Origin: Streptomyces specialis
GTDB lineage: Bacteria > Actinomycetota > Actinomycetes > Streptomycetales > Streptomycetaceae
DNA length: 64,000 nucleotides
Direction of reading: 5' to 3'
NCBI RefSeq assembly: GCF_001493375.1
Contig: NZ_LN929893.1
Location: 293,284 to 357,283, forward strand
In this document: piece by piece, positions 1-10,032 of the stretch
How positions within the stretch are numbered: position 1 is the first letter of the stretch
How the letters are laid out: every line of letters starts with the position of its first letter
Notes under the pieces: generated by a model
What the model was told of the DNA's origin: nothing
Databases searched by the model: none
What the model saw: the letters and a program-made list of their open reading frames with translations, nothing else
Translations under genes and position numbers: made by a program

Positions 1-6
1 CGGAAT

Positions 7-852
7 CTACAGAACCGGGGCCTGCGGCCCGTTGGGCAGTTGGAGACGGCCCTCGTGCACGGTCCTGGCGATCTCGGAGACCTCGGCCTCGGTGAGCCTG
101 CGGAACCCATCCTCGGTGATCACCGTGACGATGGGGAAGATCCGCCGGGCGAGATCGGGTCCGCCGGTGGCGGAGTCGTCGTCGGCCGCGTCGTACAGCG
201 CCTGGACGACGGCCGTGGCCGTCTGCTGCTCGGTGAGGTCGGGGCGGTGCAGCTTCTTCAGCGCGCCGCGCGCGAAGATCGAGCCGGAGCCGACGGCGGC
301 GAAGCCCAGCTCCTCGGAGCGACCGCCGGTCACGTCGTAGGAGAAGATCCGGCCCTTCTCGCGCTCCAGGTCGTACCCCGCGAACATCGGGACCACGGCG
401 AGGCCCTGCATGGCCATCCCCAGGTTCCCCCGGATCATGGTGGAGAGCCGGTTCGCCTTGCCCTCCAGGGAGAGCACGTGGCCCTCGACCTTCTCGAAGT
501 GCTCCAGCTCCAACTGGAACAGCTTCACCAGCTCGACCGCCAGCCCCGCGGTGCCGGCGATGCCGACCGCGGAGAACTCGTCGGCGGGGAAGACCTTCTC
601 CACGTCGCGCTGGGCGATCATGTTGCCCATGGTGGCCCTGCGGTCACCCGCCAGCACGACACCGCCGGCGAAGGTGGCCGCCACGATGGTGGTGCCGTGC
701 ACGGTCTCGAACGAGCCCTCGATCGGCGGCAGCGCACGGGCGCCGGGGAGCCGCTCCGGCGCGTAGTCGGACAGGAAGTCGAGGAACGAGGAGGACCCCG
801 GCCGCAGGAAGGCCGCCGGGAGGCGCCCCTGATCGTGCGAGTTGGCTGCCAC
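7..852 (-). CDS. prcB: 20S proteasome beta subunit precursor
   Basis: Catalytic beta subunit of the bacterial 20S proteasome, which degrades pupylated proteins in the cytoplasm. The 281-aa precursor has a propeptide of about 53 residues ending VHG. Self-cleavage before Thr54 ([11 protein letters not shown]) would expose the N-terminal threonine nucleophile. The GDRRAT stretch just after it is typical of active beta subunits. The start is a GTG at 852. It lies downstream of pup, dop and arc on the same strand, and prcA is expected just left of the window. Family assignment is secure. Confidence 0.97.
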   Translation of the reverse strand: MAANSHDQGRLPAAFLRPGSSSFLDFLSDYAPERLPGARALPPIEGSFETVHGTTIVAATFAGGVVLAGDRRATMGNMIAQRDVEKVFPADEFSAVGIAGTAGLAVELVKLFQLELEHFEKVEGHVLSLEGKANRLSTMIRGNLGMAMQGLAVVPMFAGYDLEREKGRIFSYDVTGGRSEELGFAAVGSGSIFARGALKKLHRPDLTEQQTATAVVQALYDAADDDSATGGPDLARRIFPIVTVITEDGFRRLTEAEVSEIARTVHEGRLQLPNGPQAPVL

Positions 853-992
853 AGGATTCCTTCCAGGTAGGAGAAACGGTCCGCTGCCCCGGTCCGGTGG
901 TGCGGCCGGGGCAGCGGCGGCGTATGCGAATGGACCCTACCCGTCACATGGCGATGATCCACACGGGTCGCGGAGCGGCCCGACGGCCGGGA

Positions 993-1211
993 CTACTGGC
1001 CGCCCTTCTGGACGAAGCTGCGGACGAAGTCCTCCGCGTTCGACTCGAGAACCTCGTCGATCTCGTCCAGGACGGAGTCCACATCGTCGGTCAGGGCTTC
1101 CTGCCGCTCCTTGAGGTCCTCCGAGACCTCGGCGTCCTGGGTCTGCTCCTCGGTCTCTTCGCTCGTGCGCGACGCCCTCTGCTGGCCGCCGCCGGTGTCC
1201 TTGGTCGCCAT
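993..1211 (-). CDS. pup: Prokaryotic ubiquitin-like protein Pup
   Basis: A 72-aa disordered, acidic protein tag that PafA ligates to substrate lysines to target them to the Arc/Mpa-20S proteasome. It begins MATKDTGGGQQ and ends VQKGGQ. The C-terminal Gln means it must be deamidated by Dop to Glu before ligation, as in mycobacteria. The central coiled-coil-forming segment (EVSEDLKERQEALTDD) contacts the ATPase. An upstream in-frame start at 1244 would add 11 non-conserved residues, so the ATG at 1211 is preferred. It lies between dop and prcB in one transcription direction. Confidence 0.96.
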   Translation of the reverse strand: MATKDTGGGQQRASRTSEETEEQTQDAEVSEDLKERQEALTDDVDSVLDEIDEVLESNAEDFVRSFVQKGGQ

Positions 1212-1333
1212 CTCCCTCACCCCATGCTCAGTTCGACGTGACAAGATCAGACCCTACTAGCCGGGGCTGACATCGGCCTTTCGTGGTTACAACGTCCGGG
1301 GACCACCTCCATGATTCCCGGATCGGGGGGAAA

Positions 1334-2845
1334 TCAGCCGCCGGACAGCGCCCGGACCAGCTCCTCCGCGGTGGCGCAGCGGTCCAGCAGGTCCTTGACG
1401 TGCTCCCGCGTCCCGCGCAGCGGGTCCATCGTGGGCACCCGCTGGAGCGAGTCGCGGCCCGGCAGGTCGAAGATCACCGAGTCCCAGGACGCGGCGGCCA
1501 CGTCGTCCGCGTACTGCTCCAGGCAGCGCCCGCGGAAGTAGGCCCTGGTGTCCTCCGGCGGCTCGCTCCGCGCGTGCAGGACGTCCTCCTCGGACAGCAG
1601 CCGGACCATCCGGCCCCGGGCCGCGAGACGGTTGTACAGGCCCTTGTCGGGGCGGACGTCGGCGTACTGGAGATCCACCAGGTGGAGGCGCGCGGCGTCC
1701 CAGTCCAGGCCGTCCCGGCGGCGGTAGCCCTCCATCAGCTCGCGCTTGGCCACCCAGTCCAGCTCCCGGGACAGGCTCATCGGATCCCGCTCCAGGCGGG
1801 TGAGCACGTCCTCCCAGCGGGTGAGCACGTCCACGGTCTGCGGGTCGGCGTCCGCGCCCCAGCGCTCCTCGACGTACTTGTGGGCCAGCTCGTAGTACTC
1901 CATCTGGAGCTGGACGGCGGTCAGTGTCCGGCCGCTGCGGAGCGTGACCAGCTCCTTGAGGCCCGGGTCGTGGCTGACCCGGTGCAGGGTGCGCACCGGC
2001 TGGTCGACGGCCAGGTCCACGGCGATGAAGCCGTCCTCGATCATCGACAGGACCAGCGCGGTGGTGCCCAGCTTGAGGTAGGTGGAGATCTCGGCGAGGT
2101 TGGCGTCGCCGATGATCACATGGAGCCGGCGGTAGCGCTCGGCGTCGGCGTGCGGCTCGTCCCGCGTGTTGATGATGGGCCGCTTGAGGGTCGTCTCCAG
2201 GCCGACCTCGACCTCGAAGTAGTCCGCGCGCTGGCTGAGCTGGAAGCCGTGCTCGCCGCCGTCCTGGCCGATCCCGACCCGGCCCGCGCCGCAGACGACC
2301 TGGCGGGAGACGAAGAACGGCGTCAGGTGGCGCACGATCTCCGAGAAGGGGGTCTCCCGCTTCATCAGGTAGTTCTCGTGCGTGCCGTAGGAGGCGCCCT
2401 TGTTGTCGGTGTTGTTCTTGTAGAGGTGGATCGGCTGCGCGCCCGGGACCTCGGCGGCCCGCCGGGCGGCCTCGGCCATGATCCGCTCGCCGGCCTTGTC
2501 CCACAGCAGGGCGTCCATCGGACTGGTCGTCTCGGGGGCGCTGTACTCGGGGTGCGCGTGGTCGACGTAGAGCCGGGCGCCGTTGGTCAGGATGACGTTC
2601 GCCAGGCCGATGTCCTCGTCCGTGAGCTGGCTGGCGTCGGCGTTGTCCCGGGCCAGGTCGAAGCCGCGGGCGTCGCGGCGCGGGTTCTCCTCCTCGAAGT
2701 CCCACCGGGCGCGCCTGGCACGGTGCATGGCCGCCGCGTACGCGTTCACGACCTGGGAGGAGGTGAGCATGGCGTTGGCGTTCGGGTGGCCCGGAACGGA
2801 GACGCCGTACTCGGTCTCGATGCCCATCACTCGCCGTACAGTCAT
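1334..2845 (-). CDS. dop: Pup deamidase/depupylase Dop
   Basis: A 503-aa carboxylate-amine ligase-fold enzyme. It deamidates the C-terminal Gln of Pup and removes Pup from substrates. The N-terminal [10 protein letters not shown] carries the conserved ATP/metal-binding glutamates, and [12 protein letters not shown] places the conserved catalytic aspartate at residue 95. The insertion with [12 protein letters not shown] and the sequence [19 protein letters not shown] are Dop hallmarks that distinguish it from the paralogous ligase PafA, which is not in this window. It is followed by pup 122 nt downstream, consistent with a tagging operon. Confidence 0.95.
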   Translation of the reverse strand: MTVRRVMGIETEYGVSVPGHPNANAMLTSSQVVNAYAAAMHRARRARWDFEEENPRRDARGFDLARDNADASQLTDEDIGLANVILTNGARLYVDHAHPEYSAPETTSPMDALLWDKAGERIMAEAARRAAEVPGAQPIHLYKNNTDNKGASYGTHENYLMKRETPFSEIVRHLTPFFVSRQVVCGAGRVGIGQDGGEHGFQLSQRADYFEVEVGLETTLKRPIINTRDEPHADAERYRRLHVIIGDANLAEISTYLKLGTTALVLSMIEDGFIAVDLAVDQPVRTLHRVSHDPGLKELVTLRSGRTLTAVQLQMEYYELAHKYVEERWGADADPQTVDVLTRWEDVLTRLERDPMSLSRELDWVAKRELMEGYRRRDGLDWDAARLHLVDLQYADVRPDKGLYNRLAARGRMVRLLSEEDVLHARSEPPEDTRAYFRGRCLEQYADDVAAASWDSVIFDLPGRDSLQRVPTMDPLRGTREHVKDLLDRCATAEELVRALSGG

Positions 2846-2965
2846 GAAGCCCTCCTTGGCCGGCGGCGACCCTCCACCGTGCCGCCGCCGGTTACGAGCC
2901 TAGGGGACACGGGCTGCGCTGCGGAGGTCACTGCGGGTTTCCTTTGGGACTGTCAGGGAAAACGC

Positions 2966-3001
2966 CCGGCTGCGGGGCCGCCTCGCGGGCCCCGCAGCCG
3001 G
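2966..3001 (-). terminator. Hairpin terminator after arc
   Basis: A perfect 14-bp stem (2966-2979 with 2988-3001) and an 8-nt loop begin 12 nt past the arc stop. On the minus strand it is followed by GGGCGTTTTCCC, a short T-run, so it can act as an intrinsic terminator separating arc from dop. Confidence 0.7.
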
Positions 3002-3013
3002 ACGCTGTGTGCG

Positions 3014-4798
3014 CTACAGGTACTGTCCGGTGTTCGCCACCGTGTCGATGGACCGTCCGGTGTCGCCGCCCTGCTTGCCGGTGACGAGCGTGCGGATGAA
3101 GACGATCCGCTCGCCCTTCTTGCCGGAGATGCGGGCCCAGTCGTCCGGGTTGGTCGTGTTGGGCAGGTCCTCGTTCTCCTTGAACTCGTCGACGCACGCG
3201 GCGAGCAGGTGGGAGACGCGCAGACCCTTCTGGTCGTGGTCCAGGAAATCCTTGATGGCCATCTTCTTGGCCCGGTCCACGATGTTCTGGATCATGGCGC
3301 CGGAGTTGAAGTCCTTGAAGTACAGGATCTCCTTGTCACCGTTGGCGTAGGTGACCTCCAGGAAGCGGTTCTCCTCCGTCTCGGCGTACATCTGCTCCAC
3401 GACGGTCTGGATCATGCCCCCGACCGTCGCGTCACGGTTGCCGTTGTGCTCCGACAGGTCTTCCGCGTGGAGGGGGAGCGTCGGGGTGAGGTACTTGGAG
3501 AAGATGTCGCGCGCGGCCTCCGCGTCCGGGCGCTCGATCTTGATCTTCACGTCGAGCCGGCCCGGGCGCAGGATCGCCGGGTCGATCATGTCCTCGCGGT
3601 TCGAGGCACCGATGACGATGACGTTCTCCAGGCCCTCCACGCCGTCGATCTCGGAGAGGAGCTGCGGGACGATGGTGTTCTCCACGTCCGAGCTGACGCC
3701 CGAGCCGCGGGTGCGGAAGAGGGAGTCCATCTCGTCGAAGAAGACGATGACGGGTGTGCCCTCGCTGGCCTTCTCACGGGCCCGCTGGAAGACCAGACGG
3801 ATGTGCCGCTCGGTCTCGCCGACGTACTTGTTCAGCAGCTCGGGGCCCTTGATGTTGAGGAAGAAGCTCTTCCCCGCGGGCTTGCCGGTGACCTCCGCGA
3901 CCTTCTTGGCCAGCGAATTGGCGACGGCCTTGGCGATCAGCGTCTTGCCGCAGCCGGGCGGGCCGTAGAGGAGGACGCCCTTGGGCGGGCGCAGCTCGTG
4001 CTCGCGGAACAGGTCGGGGTGCAGATACGGGAGCTCGACGGCGTCCCGGATCAGCTCGATCTGGCCGCCGAGGCCGCCGATCTGCGTGTAGTCGATGTCG
4101 GGGACCTCTTCGAGGACGAGCTCCTCGACCTCGCTCTTGGGCACGACCTCGTAGACATACCCGGAGCGGGGCTCCAGCAGGAGCGCGTCACCGGCCCGCA
4201 GCGTGACGTCCATGAGCGGATCGGCGAGCTTGACCACCCGCTCCTCGTCGGTGTGGCCGACCACCAGGGCGCGCTCGCCGTCCTCCAGGACTTCCTTGAG
4301 GGTGACGATGTCCCCGGCGCTCTCGAACTCCATCGCGGCGACCACGTTGAGCGCCTCGTTGAGCATGACTTCCTGGCCGCGCCGGAGCTCGTCCGTCTCG
4401 ATGCCGGGACTGACGTTCACCCGGAGCTTGCGGCCACCGGTGAAGATGTCGGCCGTGCCGTCCTCGTTGGCACACAGGAAAACACCGAAGCCTGAAGGCG
4501 GCTGGGCGAGCCGGTCGACTTCCTCCTTCAGGGCGACGATCTGGTCACGCGCCTCGCGCAGCGTGCTGGCCAGTCGCTCGTTCTGCGCCGAGACGCCCGC
4601 CAGATTGGTCTGCAGCTCGACGATCCGCTCCTCGAGAATCCGAGTGTGGCGCGGAGAGTCGGCCAGCTTTCGCCGCAGGACGGTGATCTCCTGCTCAAGG
4701 TCGGCAATCTGCCGGGCCGGGTCGTCGGAACCCCGACCGGGCCGGATGCCGCGGTTGCTGTCGTCATTCTGGGATACCACGGTCCTCACCTCCTCCAA
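3014..4798 (-). CDS. arc: Proteasome-associated AAA ATPase (Arc/Mpa)
   Basis: A 594-aa hexameric unfoldase that recognises Pup through its coiled coil and threads substrates into the 20S proteasome. In order: an N-terminal coiled coil (about residues 30-85), two OB-type interdomains, and one AAA module with Walker [16 protein letters not shown] and Walker [13 protein letters not shown]. The C-terminus GQYL is the penultimate-tyrosine motif that docks into the alpha ring. It is the first gene of the minus-strand proteasome cluster and is divergent from the ferredoxin gene. Confidence 0.97.
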   Translation of the reverse strand: MEEVRTVVSQNDDSNRGIRPGRGSDDPARQIADLEQEITVLRRKLADSPRHTRILEERIVELQTNLAGVSAQNERLASTLREARDQIVALKEEVDRLAQPPSGFGVFLCANEDGTADIFTGGRKLRVNVSPGIETDELRRGQEVMLNEALNVVAAMEFESAGDIVTLKEVLEDGERALVVGHTDEERVVKLADPLMDVTLRAGDALLLEPRSGYVYEVVPKSEVEELVLEEVPDIDYTQIGGLGGQIELIRDAVELPYLHPDLFREHELRPPKGVLLYGPPGCGKTLIAKAVANSLAKKVAEVTGKPAGKSFFLNIKGPELLNKYVGETERHIRLVFQRAREKASEGTPVIVFFDEMDSLFRTRGSGVSSDVENTIVPQLLSEIDGVEGLENVIVIGASNREDMIDPAILRPGRLDVKIKIERPDAEAARDIFSKYLTPTLPLHAEDLSEHNGNRDATVGGMIQTVVEQMYAETEENRFLEVTYANGDKEILYFKDFNSGAMIQNIVDRAKKMAIKDFLDHDQKGLRVSHLLAACVDEFKENEDLPNTTNPDDWARISGKKGERIVFIRTLVTGKQGGDTGRSIDTVANTGQYL

Positions 4799-5024
4799 GG
4801 GGAGCTGGACGCTTCCAGACCCTACCTGGACCGGTGCAGTTCGAAACCCCTAGATCACAAAGACGGTCGGGGGTGTGTCCGATCTTCACCCTTGCGCACT
4901 CCCTCACGCCAGGGGAATACCCACGCTTTCCCGTCGGAAAGCTGACCGCTGTATGGTCGTAACCGGTCAACACCCGCCAGGGATGGCTCTCTTTGGTTCA
5001 CACCCACGAGGAACGGTAGGCCGT

Positions 5025-5336
5025 ATGACCGCGCAGGGCGAAGCCGCCGAGGAGCTTGAGGTCTGGATCGATCAGGATCTCTGCACGGGGGACGGGATCT
5101 GTGCCCAGTATGCCCCGGAAGTGTTCGAGCTGGACATCGACGGGCTCGCCTATGTGAAGCCGCCGGCCGCGCCCGGCACCGAGGCCGACCTGCTGACGGC
5201 GCCGGGTGCGACCGCCCCGGTCCCGCTGCCGCTGCTGGCCGACGTGACCGCCTCGGTCAAGGAGTGCCCCGGGGAGTGCATCCACGTCCGGCGAGTCTCC
5301 GACCGGGTCGAGGTCTACGGGCCGGACGCCGATTAG
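5025..5336 (+). CDS. Small ferredoxin
   Basis: A 103-aa single-cluster ferredoxin, likely an electron donor to a cytochrome P450 or other oxidoreductase. Cluster cysteines lie at C20 and C26 (LCTGDGICAQ) and at C81 and C85 (ECPGEC), a pattern typical of actinobacterial 3Fe-4S/4Fe-4S ferredoxins of the P450 type. The ATG at 5025 is chosen because an upstream in-frame start would add 50 unrelated residues. No redox partner is adjacent; the only P450 in the window is 30 kb away. The middle (about residues 46-72) is an unusually Pro/Ala-rich insert between the cysteine sets. Confidence 0.85.
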   Translation: MTAQGEAAEELEVWIDQDLCTGDGICAQYAPEVFELDIDGLAYVKPPAAPGTEADLLTAPGATAPVPLPLLADVTASVKECPGECIHVRRVSDRVEVYGPDAD

Positions 5337-5359
5337 CCCGTCCGGCCCGGCCGGTGGGG

Positions 5360-5962
5360 TCAGACGCTGTTGGGGGTCGGGGCGGGGCGCAGTTCCAGGC
5401 GGCCGTCCTGCCAGACCCAGCTCACGTCGCGGCGCAGATCGGGGCAGCACCGGGGCACGTCGGGCGAGGAGTAGCCGACGAGCCGCGCGCTGATCGTGCC
5501 GTCGCCAGCCGTCTCCAGCCCGTCGACGGTCATCCCCTCGGCCGGGTCCACCAGGGTTTCCGCGAGGACCGCCGCGTCCTCGGCGCCGCCACCGTCCTCG
5601 CCGGACCCCGTGAGCAGATACAGGCCGTGCGGCGGCGTGCCCGAGCCGGCGTCGCAGCGGACCGCCGCGACGGTCTCGGGCCATCCGTCCCCGCCGAGGT
5701 CCAGGGTGGCCCGGTCGGTGACGACGACGCCCAGCGATCCGCAGTCCAGCGGGAAGTCGACGGTCCCGGGATCGGGTGCCGGACGGGGCTCCCCGCGCGG
5801 GTCGGCGGCGGGCGCGGCCACCGTGCCCGGTTCCGCGGTCGCGTCGGACGGCTGGCAGAGGGCGGCGACCGCGGTCACGGTGGCGAGGAAGGCCGCGGTG
5901 ACGAGCCAGTGGACGGTACGGGTGCGGGTGTGCGGAAGGTCGTGACCTGCCGGGAGCTGCAC
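5360..5962 (-). CDS. Membrane-anchored or secreted hypothetical protein
   Basis: A 200-aa protein of unknown function. After a short Arg/His-rich N-terminus there is a hydrophobic segment (VTAAFLATVTAVAAL, about residues 19-33), a signal peptide or membrane anchor. A Pro/Ala-rich linker follows, then a domain with LDLGGDGWPETV, which resembles the calcium-binding-like loop of VCBS/FG-GAP-type repeats, and cysteines in DCGSL and PRCCPDL. The GTG at 5962 is preferred because GGAGA sits 7 nt upstream; an earlier GTG at 6052 would add 30 residues. It is convergent with the ferredoxin gene. Confidence 0.65.
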   Translation of the reverse strand: MQLPAGHDLPHTRTRTVHWLVTAAFLATVTAVAALCQPSDATAEPGTVAAPAADPRGEPRPAPDPGTVDFPLDCGSLGVVVTDRATLDLGGDGWPETVAAVRCDAGSGTPPHGLYLLTGSGEDGGGAEDAAVLAETLVDPAEGMTVDGLETAGDGTISARLVGYSSPDVPRCCPDLRRDVSWVWQDGRLELRPAPTPNSV

Positions 5963-6090
5963 GCGAGTGTCTCCAGGGAAGGGTGGGGTGTGAGAAATGA
6001 CACGGTGCGGGACCTGCGCGACAGCAGGTGTCGGCATCGTGCCATATCTCACAACGCCCCGGAACGGCGGGGGTCCCTTCGGACCGGCCC

Positions 6091-7011
6091 TCAGTCCTCA
6101 GCCGCGTCGCCGCTCCCGGCGCCTGAGCCCGAGCCGGGCCCGGTGTAGTCCGCGCCGTAGGCGCCGGGCGCCGGGCGCCTGCGGCGCAGCGGCGGGGTGA
6201 CCCCGTCGGCCAGGCGGCGGGCGGTGAGGAGGAAGCCCGTGTGGCCGATCATCCGGTGGTCGGGGCGGACGGCGAGGCCCTCCACGTGCCAGGTGCGGAC
6301 CATGGTCTCCCAGGCCCTCGGCTCGTTGAACGTGCCGTGCTCGCGGATCGACTCCACCGTGCGGGCGAGCTGCGTGGTGGTGGCGACGTAGGCGCAGACG
6401 ATGCCGCCGGGTACGAGGGCCTTGGAGACGGCGTCCAGGCACTCCCAGGGCGCCAGCATGTCGAGGATGACGCGGTCGACGTCGGTGTCCGAGAGCTGGT
6501 CCTGGAGGTCCCCGACGGTCAGCGACCAGGCCGGGTGCGGGCCGCCGAAGTACCGGGTGACGTTCTCCCGGGCGATGTCGGCGAAGTCAGCGCGGCGTTC
6601 GTAGGAGTGGAGCATGCCCTGGTCGCCGATGGCGCGCAGCAGGAAGGTGCTGAGGGAGCCGGAGCCGACTCCGGCCTCCACCACGCGGGCGCCGGGGAAG
6701 ATGTCGGCCATGGCCAGGATCTGCCCCGCGTCCTTGGGGTAGACCACGGCGGCGCCGCGTGGCATGGACAGGACGTAGTCGGGGAGCAGGGGGCGCAGCG
6801 CGAGGTAGGCGACGTTTCCGGTGGTGCGGACGACGGTGCCCTCGGGCGCGCCGATCAGCTCGTCGTGCGGGAAGGCTCCCTTGTGGGTGTGGAAGCTCTT
6901 CCCCGCTTCGAGCGTGAACGTGTAGTGGCGACCCTTGGGATCGGTGAGCTGGACCTGGTCCCCGACCTGGAAGGGCCCGCGACGGCGGGCTGCACCGGTC
7001 GGTTCGGACAT
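6091..7011 (-). CDS. trmI: tRNA (adenine-58-N1)-methyltransferase TrmI
   Basis: A 306-aa SAM-dependent enzyme expected to methylate A58 in the T-loop of tRNAs as a homotetramer. The N-terminal small beta domain (FQVGDQVQLTDPKGRHYTF) precedes a Rossmann methyltransferase domain with the SAM motif VVEAGVGSGSLS and the acidic motif DRVILDMLAPWE. The C-terminal 40 residues are a Gly/Ser/Ala-rich tail. The ATG at 7011 (MSEPTG) is the family start. In actinobacteria this gene commonly sits near the proteasome locus, as here. Confidence 0.93.
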   Translation of the reverse strand: MSEPTGAARRRGPFQVGDQVQLTDPKGRHYTFTLEAGKSFHTHKGAFPHDELIGAPEGTVVRTTGNVAYLALRPLLPDYVLSMPRGAAVVYPKDAGQILAMADIFPGARVVEAGVGSGSLSTFLLRAIGDQGMLHSYERRADFADIARENVTRYFGGPHPAWSLTVGDLQDQLSDTDVDRVILDMLAPWECLDAVSKALVPGGIVCAYVATTTQLARTVESIREHGTFNEPRAWETMVRTWHVEGLAVRPDHRMIGHTGFLLTARRLADGVTPPLRRRRPAPGAYGADYTGPGSGSGAGSGDAAED

Positions 7012-7036
7012 GGACGACAGCCTAGTCCAGGCCGGG

Positions 7037-8251
7037 TCACCCGGTTGACCGCGGTCCCGCCGGGGGGCTGTGACGGGCCATCGCGTCGATGAAGGCGCGT
7101 TCCACGTCGCTGGTGGACAGCACGCCGTAGATCTCGCCGCCCTCCTCGACCACCAAGTACTCACTGGCGGGGGTGGTCCGCAGGTGCTCCAGGAGCCCTT
7201 CGCCGCCGAGGTCGGCGGGGACGCGCATGCCGTCGGTGAGGTCCTGGGCGAGGGTGCCGACCGCGACCCAGGGGCGGCGGTGCTGGGGGATGCCGGCGAT
7301 GCCGGACTCGCGCACGACCGAGACCGGGCTGCCGTCGGCGTCGACGACGACCAGGGCGCGTGCCCCGGCGTCGTTGGCGCGGCGCAGCGCCTCCGACAGC
7401 GGGGTCTCGCCGGTGACGGGGACGGCCCTGCGGGTCAGGGACCGGGCGTTGAGCCGGGGCAGGCGCTCCCGGAGGCGGGCCATGCGCAGGCTGTTGCCCG
7501 CCCCGGTCCAGATGATGGCGGCGAGGATCGCGGCCAGCAGCGCGTCCGTGAGGGATTCCAGGCCGGCGAACGACTGGCGCTCCCCGACCGAGCCCAGGTG
7601 GGTGGCGAGCGGGAAGCCGATCAGGACGACGATGGCCAGCGCCCGGCCGGTCCAGGCGGCGGCGACCGTGCCGGTCATGGGGTTGCCGGACAGCCGCCAC
7701 ACCACGGCGCGCAGCATCCGGCCGCCGTCCAGGGGAAGGCCGGGCAGGAGGTTGAAGACGGCGACGATGAGGTTGGAGACCATCAGGCCGGCCAGCAGCA
7801 CCCCGGGGACGGTGTCGGACTCGACGGCCAGCAGCCCGGCGTAGAAGACGCCGGAGAGGACGAGCGAGAGCAGGGGGCCGGCGCCGGCGAGCACGAACTC
7901 CCGGCCGGGGGTCTGGGACTCCTTCTCGATCTCCGACACGCCGCCGAAGAACTGGAGCTGGATGCGGCGCACCGGCAGGTCGAAGCGGAGCGCGGCGAGG
8001 GTGTGGGCGAGTTCATGGACGAGCACGGAGGCGTAGAAGGCGACGGCGAAGAAGAGCGAGACGAGATACCGGCCGCCGCCGAGGCCGGGCAGCACGCGGT
8101 CGAGCTGGTTGCCGAAGAACCAGGTGATGAGCGCCGCGACCAGGAACCAGCTCGGCGCGACATAGACGGGGACGCCGAAGAGGCGGCCCATCAGGAACCC
8201 GCCGCCGGCCCCCGCGGGGCGCCGCGGCCTGTCGCTCTCGGAGTCTCCCAC
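7037..8251 (-). CDS. Site-2 protease family (M50) metalloprotease with CBS domains
   Basis: A 404-aa polytopic intramembrane metalloprotease of the Rip3 type. Zinc ligands are visible in VHELAHT (HExxH, about residue 80) and in LLPGLPLDGGRMLRA (LDG motif). About six hydrophobic segments cover residues 30-250, and the C-terminal part holds a tandem CBS pair (GETPLSEALRRANDAGARAL and GVLSTSDVERAFIDAM). Such proteases cleave membrane proteins such as anti-sigma factors; the substrate here is unknown. The start is probably the GTG at 8251, with an ATG at 8191 possible. It lies 25 nt upstream of trmI and is divergent from the RecB-like gene. Confidence 0.9.
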   Translation of the reverse strand: MGDSESDRPRRPAGAGGGFLMGRLFGVPVYVAPSWFLVAALITWFFGNQLDRVLPGLGGGRYLVSLFFAVAFYASVLVHELAHTLAALRFDLPVRRIQLQFFGGVSEIEKESQTPGREFVLAGAGPLLSLVLSGVFYAGLLAVESDTVPGVLLAGLMVSNLIVAVFNLLPGLPLDGGRMLRAVVWRLSGNPMTGTVAAAWTGRALAIVVLIGFPLATHLGSVGERQSFAGLESLTDALLAAILAAIIWTGAGNSLRMARLRERLPRLNARSLTRRAVPVTGETPLSEALRRANDAGARALVVVDADGSPVSVVRESGIAGIPQHRRPWVAVGTLAQDLTDGMRVPADLGGEGLLEHLRTTPASEYLVVEEGGEIYGVLSTSDVERAFIDAMARHSPPAGPRSTG

Positions 8252-8350
8252 CGGTTCCCCTCGTCGCGTCGCGCCCGCGCGTGCCGTGCGTGCGGGCTCG
8301 GAGTCGATGGTATGCGGCTGCCTGTCAGTGACGCGCCGTAGGGTTCGCGC

Positions 8351-9286
8351 ATGACCGGTTCCTCCGCGACGCCTCCCGACTCGCTTTCCCCTTCCCGGGC
8401 CGCCGACTTCATGCAATGTCCGCTGCTCTACCGCTTCCGGGTGATCGACAGGCTCCCCGAGGAGCCGAGCGCGGCGGCGACGAGGGGGACGGTCGTGCAC
8501 GCCGTTCTTGAGCGTGTGTTCGACGCCCCGGCCGGTGAGCGCGACGCGCGGCGGGCCCGTTCGCTGGTGGCCGGCGAGTGGGAGCGGCTGCTGGCGAAGC
8601 GTCCGGAGCTGGCGCGGCTGTTCACCGAGGAGAAGACCGAGGGGGACGAGGGGGCCGGGGCGGACGAGGGCGCGCCGGACGCGGCCCGGCTGGCCAAGTG
8701 GCTGACCGAGGCGGAGGAGTTGGTCGAGCGGTGGTTCTCCCTGGAGGACCCGGCCCGGCTGGAGCCCGCCGAGCGGGAGCTGTTCGTGGAGACGCGGCTG
8801 GACTCGGGGCTGCGGCTGCGCGGGGTGATCGACCGGGTGGACATCGCCCCGACCGGGGAGATCCGCATCGTCGACTACAAGACGGGCAAGGCGCCCCGGG
8901 CGGAGTACGCGGCGGAGGCCCTGTTCCAGATGAAGTTCTACGCCCTGGTGCTGTGGCGGCTGCGGGGCGCGATCCCGCGGCGGCTCCAGCTCGTCTATCT
9001 GGGCAGCGGCGACGTCCTGACGTACGACCCGGTCGAGGCCGATCTGCGGAGCGTGGAGCGGAAGCTGCTGGCGCTGTGGGACGCCATCCGGCGGGCGACG
9101 GAGACCGGTGACTGGCGGCCGAGGCCGGGCCGGCTGTGCGACTGGTGCGATCACCGGTCGCGCTGCCCGGAGTTCGGCGGCACTCCCCCGCCCTATCCGC
9201 TGATGATCCAGCCGCGGCTGCCGCTCGACGAGGCGGCCGGCACGGACGCCGGGGCGGCGGCCGGGTCCGCCGGGGCGCTGCCGTGA
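8351..9286 (+). CDS. RecB-family PD-(D/E)XK nuclease with Fe-S cysteines
   Basis: A 311-aa stand-alone RecB/AddB-type exonuclease domain. The nuclease core shows RGTVVHAVLE (conserved His), GVIDRVD (Asp) and IRIVDYKTGKAP (D-x-K). Cysteines at QCPLLYRF near the N-terminus and in the C-terminal CDWCDHRSRCPEF form the four-Cys pattern of an iron-sulfur-stapled AddB/Cas4-like fold. No CRISPR genes are nearby, so this is the widespread actinobacterial single-domain RecB-like protein of unknown physiological role, probably DNA repair. A tail of about 20 Ala/Gly-rich residues ends the protein. Confidence 0.9.
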   Translation: MTGSSATPPDSLSPSRAADFMQCPLLYRFRVIDRLPEEPSAAATRGTVVHAVLERVFDAPAGERDARRARSLVAGEWERLLAKRPELARLFTEEKTEGDEGAGADEGAPDAARLAKWLTEAEELVERWFSLEDPARLEPAERELFVETRLDSGLRLRGVIDRVDIAPTGEIRIVDYKTGKAPRAEYAAEALFQMKFYALVLWRLRGAIPRRLQLVYLGSGDVLTYDPVEADLRSVERKLLALWDAIRRATETGDWRPRPGRLCDWCDHRSRCPEFGGTPPPYPLMIQPRLPLDEAAGTDAGAAAGSAGALP

Positions 9287-9345
9287 GCCAGAATGGGCGA
9301 CGGCCGCCGGAGATTTCGCCGTCCCACCGATCGAGGGGTGCCCCC

Positions 9346-10014
9346 ATGCCCGTCCGCGTTCTGCTCGTCGACGACCAGCCGCTGCTGCGCACCGGGTTCC
9401 GGATGATCCTGGAGGCCGAGCAGGACATCGCGGTGGTCGGTGAGGCCGGGGACGGCCTGCAGGCGCTGGAGCAGGTGCGGGCGCTCCAGCCGGACGTGGT
9501 GCTGATGGACATCCGGATGCCGCGGATGGACGGGGTGGAGGCGACGCGGCAGATCACCGGCCCGGAGAAGGACGGCCCGGCGAAGGCGCTGGTGCTGACG
9601 ACCTTCGACCTCGACGAGTATGTGGTGGAGGCGCTGCGGGCGGGCGCGAGCGGGTTCCTGCTCAAGGACGCCCCGGCGGCGGAGCTGGTGCAGGCGATCC
9701 GGGTGGTGGCGGCGGGCGAGGCGATGCTGGCCCCCAGCGTCACGCGGCGGCTGCTGGACATGTACGCGGGGAAGCTGCCCTCGGGCGAGGAGCAGGTCCC
9801 GGACGCGCTGAGCACGCTGACGGACCGCGAGGTCGAGGTGCTGAAGCTGGTGGCGCGCGGCCTGTCGAACGCGGAGATCGCGGCGGACCTGTTCGTCAGC
9901 GAGACGACCGTCAAGACCCATGTGGGGCATGTGCTGACCAAGCTGGAGCTGCGGGACCGGGTGCAGGCGGCCGTGTTCGCCTACGAGAGCGGCCTGGTCC
10001 GGCCGGGCAGCTAG
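9346..10014 (+). CDS. NarL/LuxR-family response regulator
   Basis: A 222-aa two-component regulator. The receiver domain (about residues 1-120) has the acidic pair in LLVDDQPLL, phospho-acceptor Asp in DVVLMDIRMP, Thr in LVLTTFD and Lys in LLKDAP. The C-terminal LuxR helix-turn-helix is TDREVEVLKLVARGLSNAEI followed by SETTVKTHVGHVLTKL. The start at ATG 9346 removes an upstream extension lacking homology. No sensor kinase lies beside it, so it is an orphan here. It is convergent with the following lipoprotein gene, with stops only 18 nt apart. Confidence 0.93.
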   Translation: MPVRVLLVDDQPLLRTGFRMILEAEQDIAVVGEAGDGLQALEQVRALQPDVVLMDIRMPRMDGVEATRQITGPEKDGPAKALVLTTFDLDEYVVEALRAGASGFLLKDAPAAELVQAIRVVAAGEAMLAPSVTRRLLDMYAGKLPSGEEQVPDALSTLTDREVEVLKLVARGLSNAEIAADLFVSETTVKTHVGHVLTKLELRDRVQAAVFAYESGLVRPGS

Positions 10015-10032
10015 GGTCGTTCCGTCCCCGCT

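Noticed and set aside
1283..4495. Very long open frame on the plus strand across dop and arc
   Set aside because: It is antisense to two well-conserved genes and encodes Val/Leu/Arg/Gly-rich sequence without family features; a usual by-product of high GC content.
8351..9286. Cas4-like CRISPR adaptation nuclease
   Set aside because: The Fe-S and PD-(D/E)XK pattern fits, but no other cas gene or array is present; the general RecB-like actinobacterial family explains it better.
9136..9345. N-terminal extension of the response regulator
   Set aside because: It overlaps the RecB-like gene in another frame and is low complexity; the receiver domain begins at ATG 9346.
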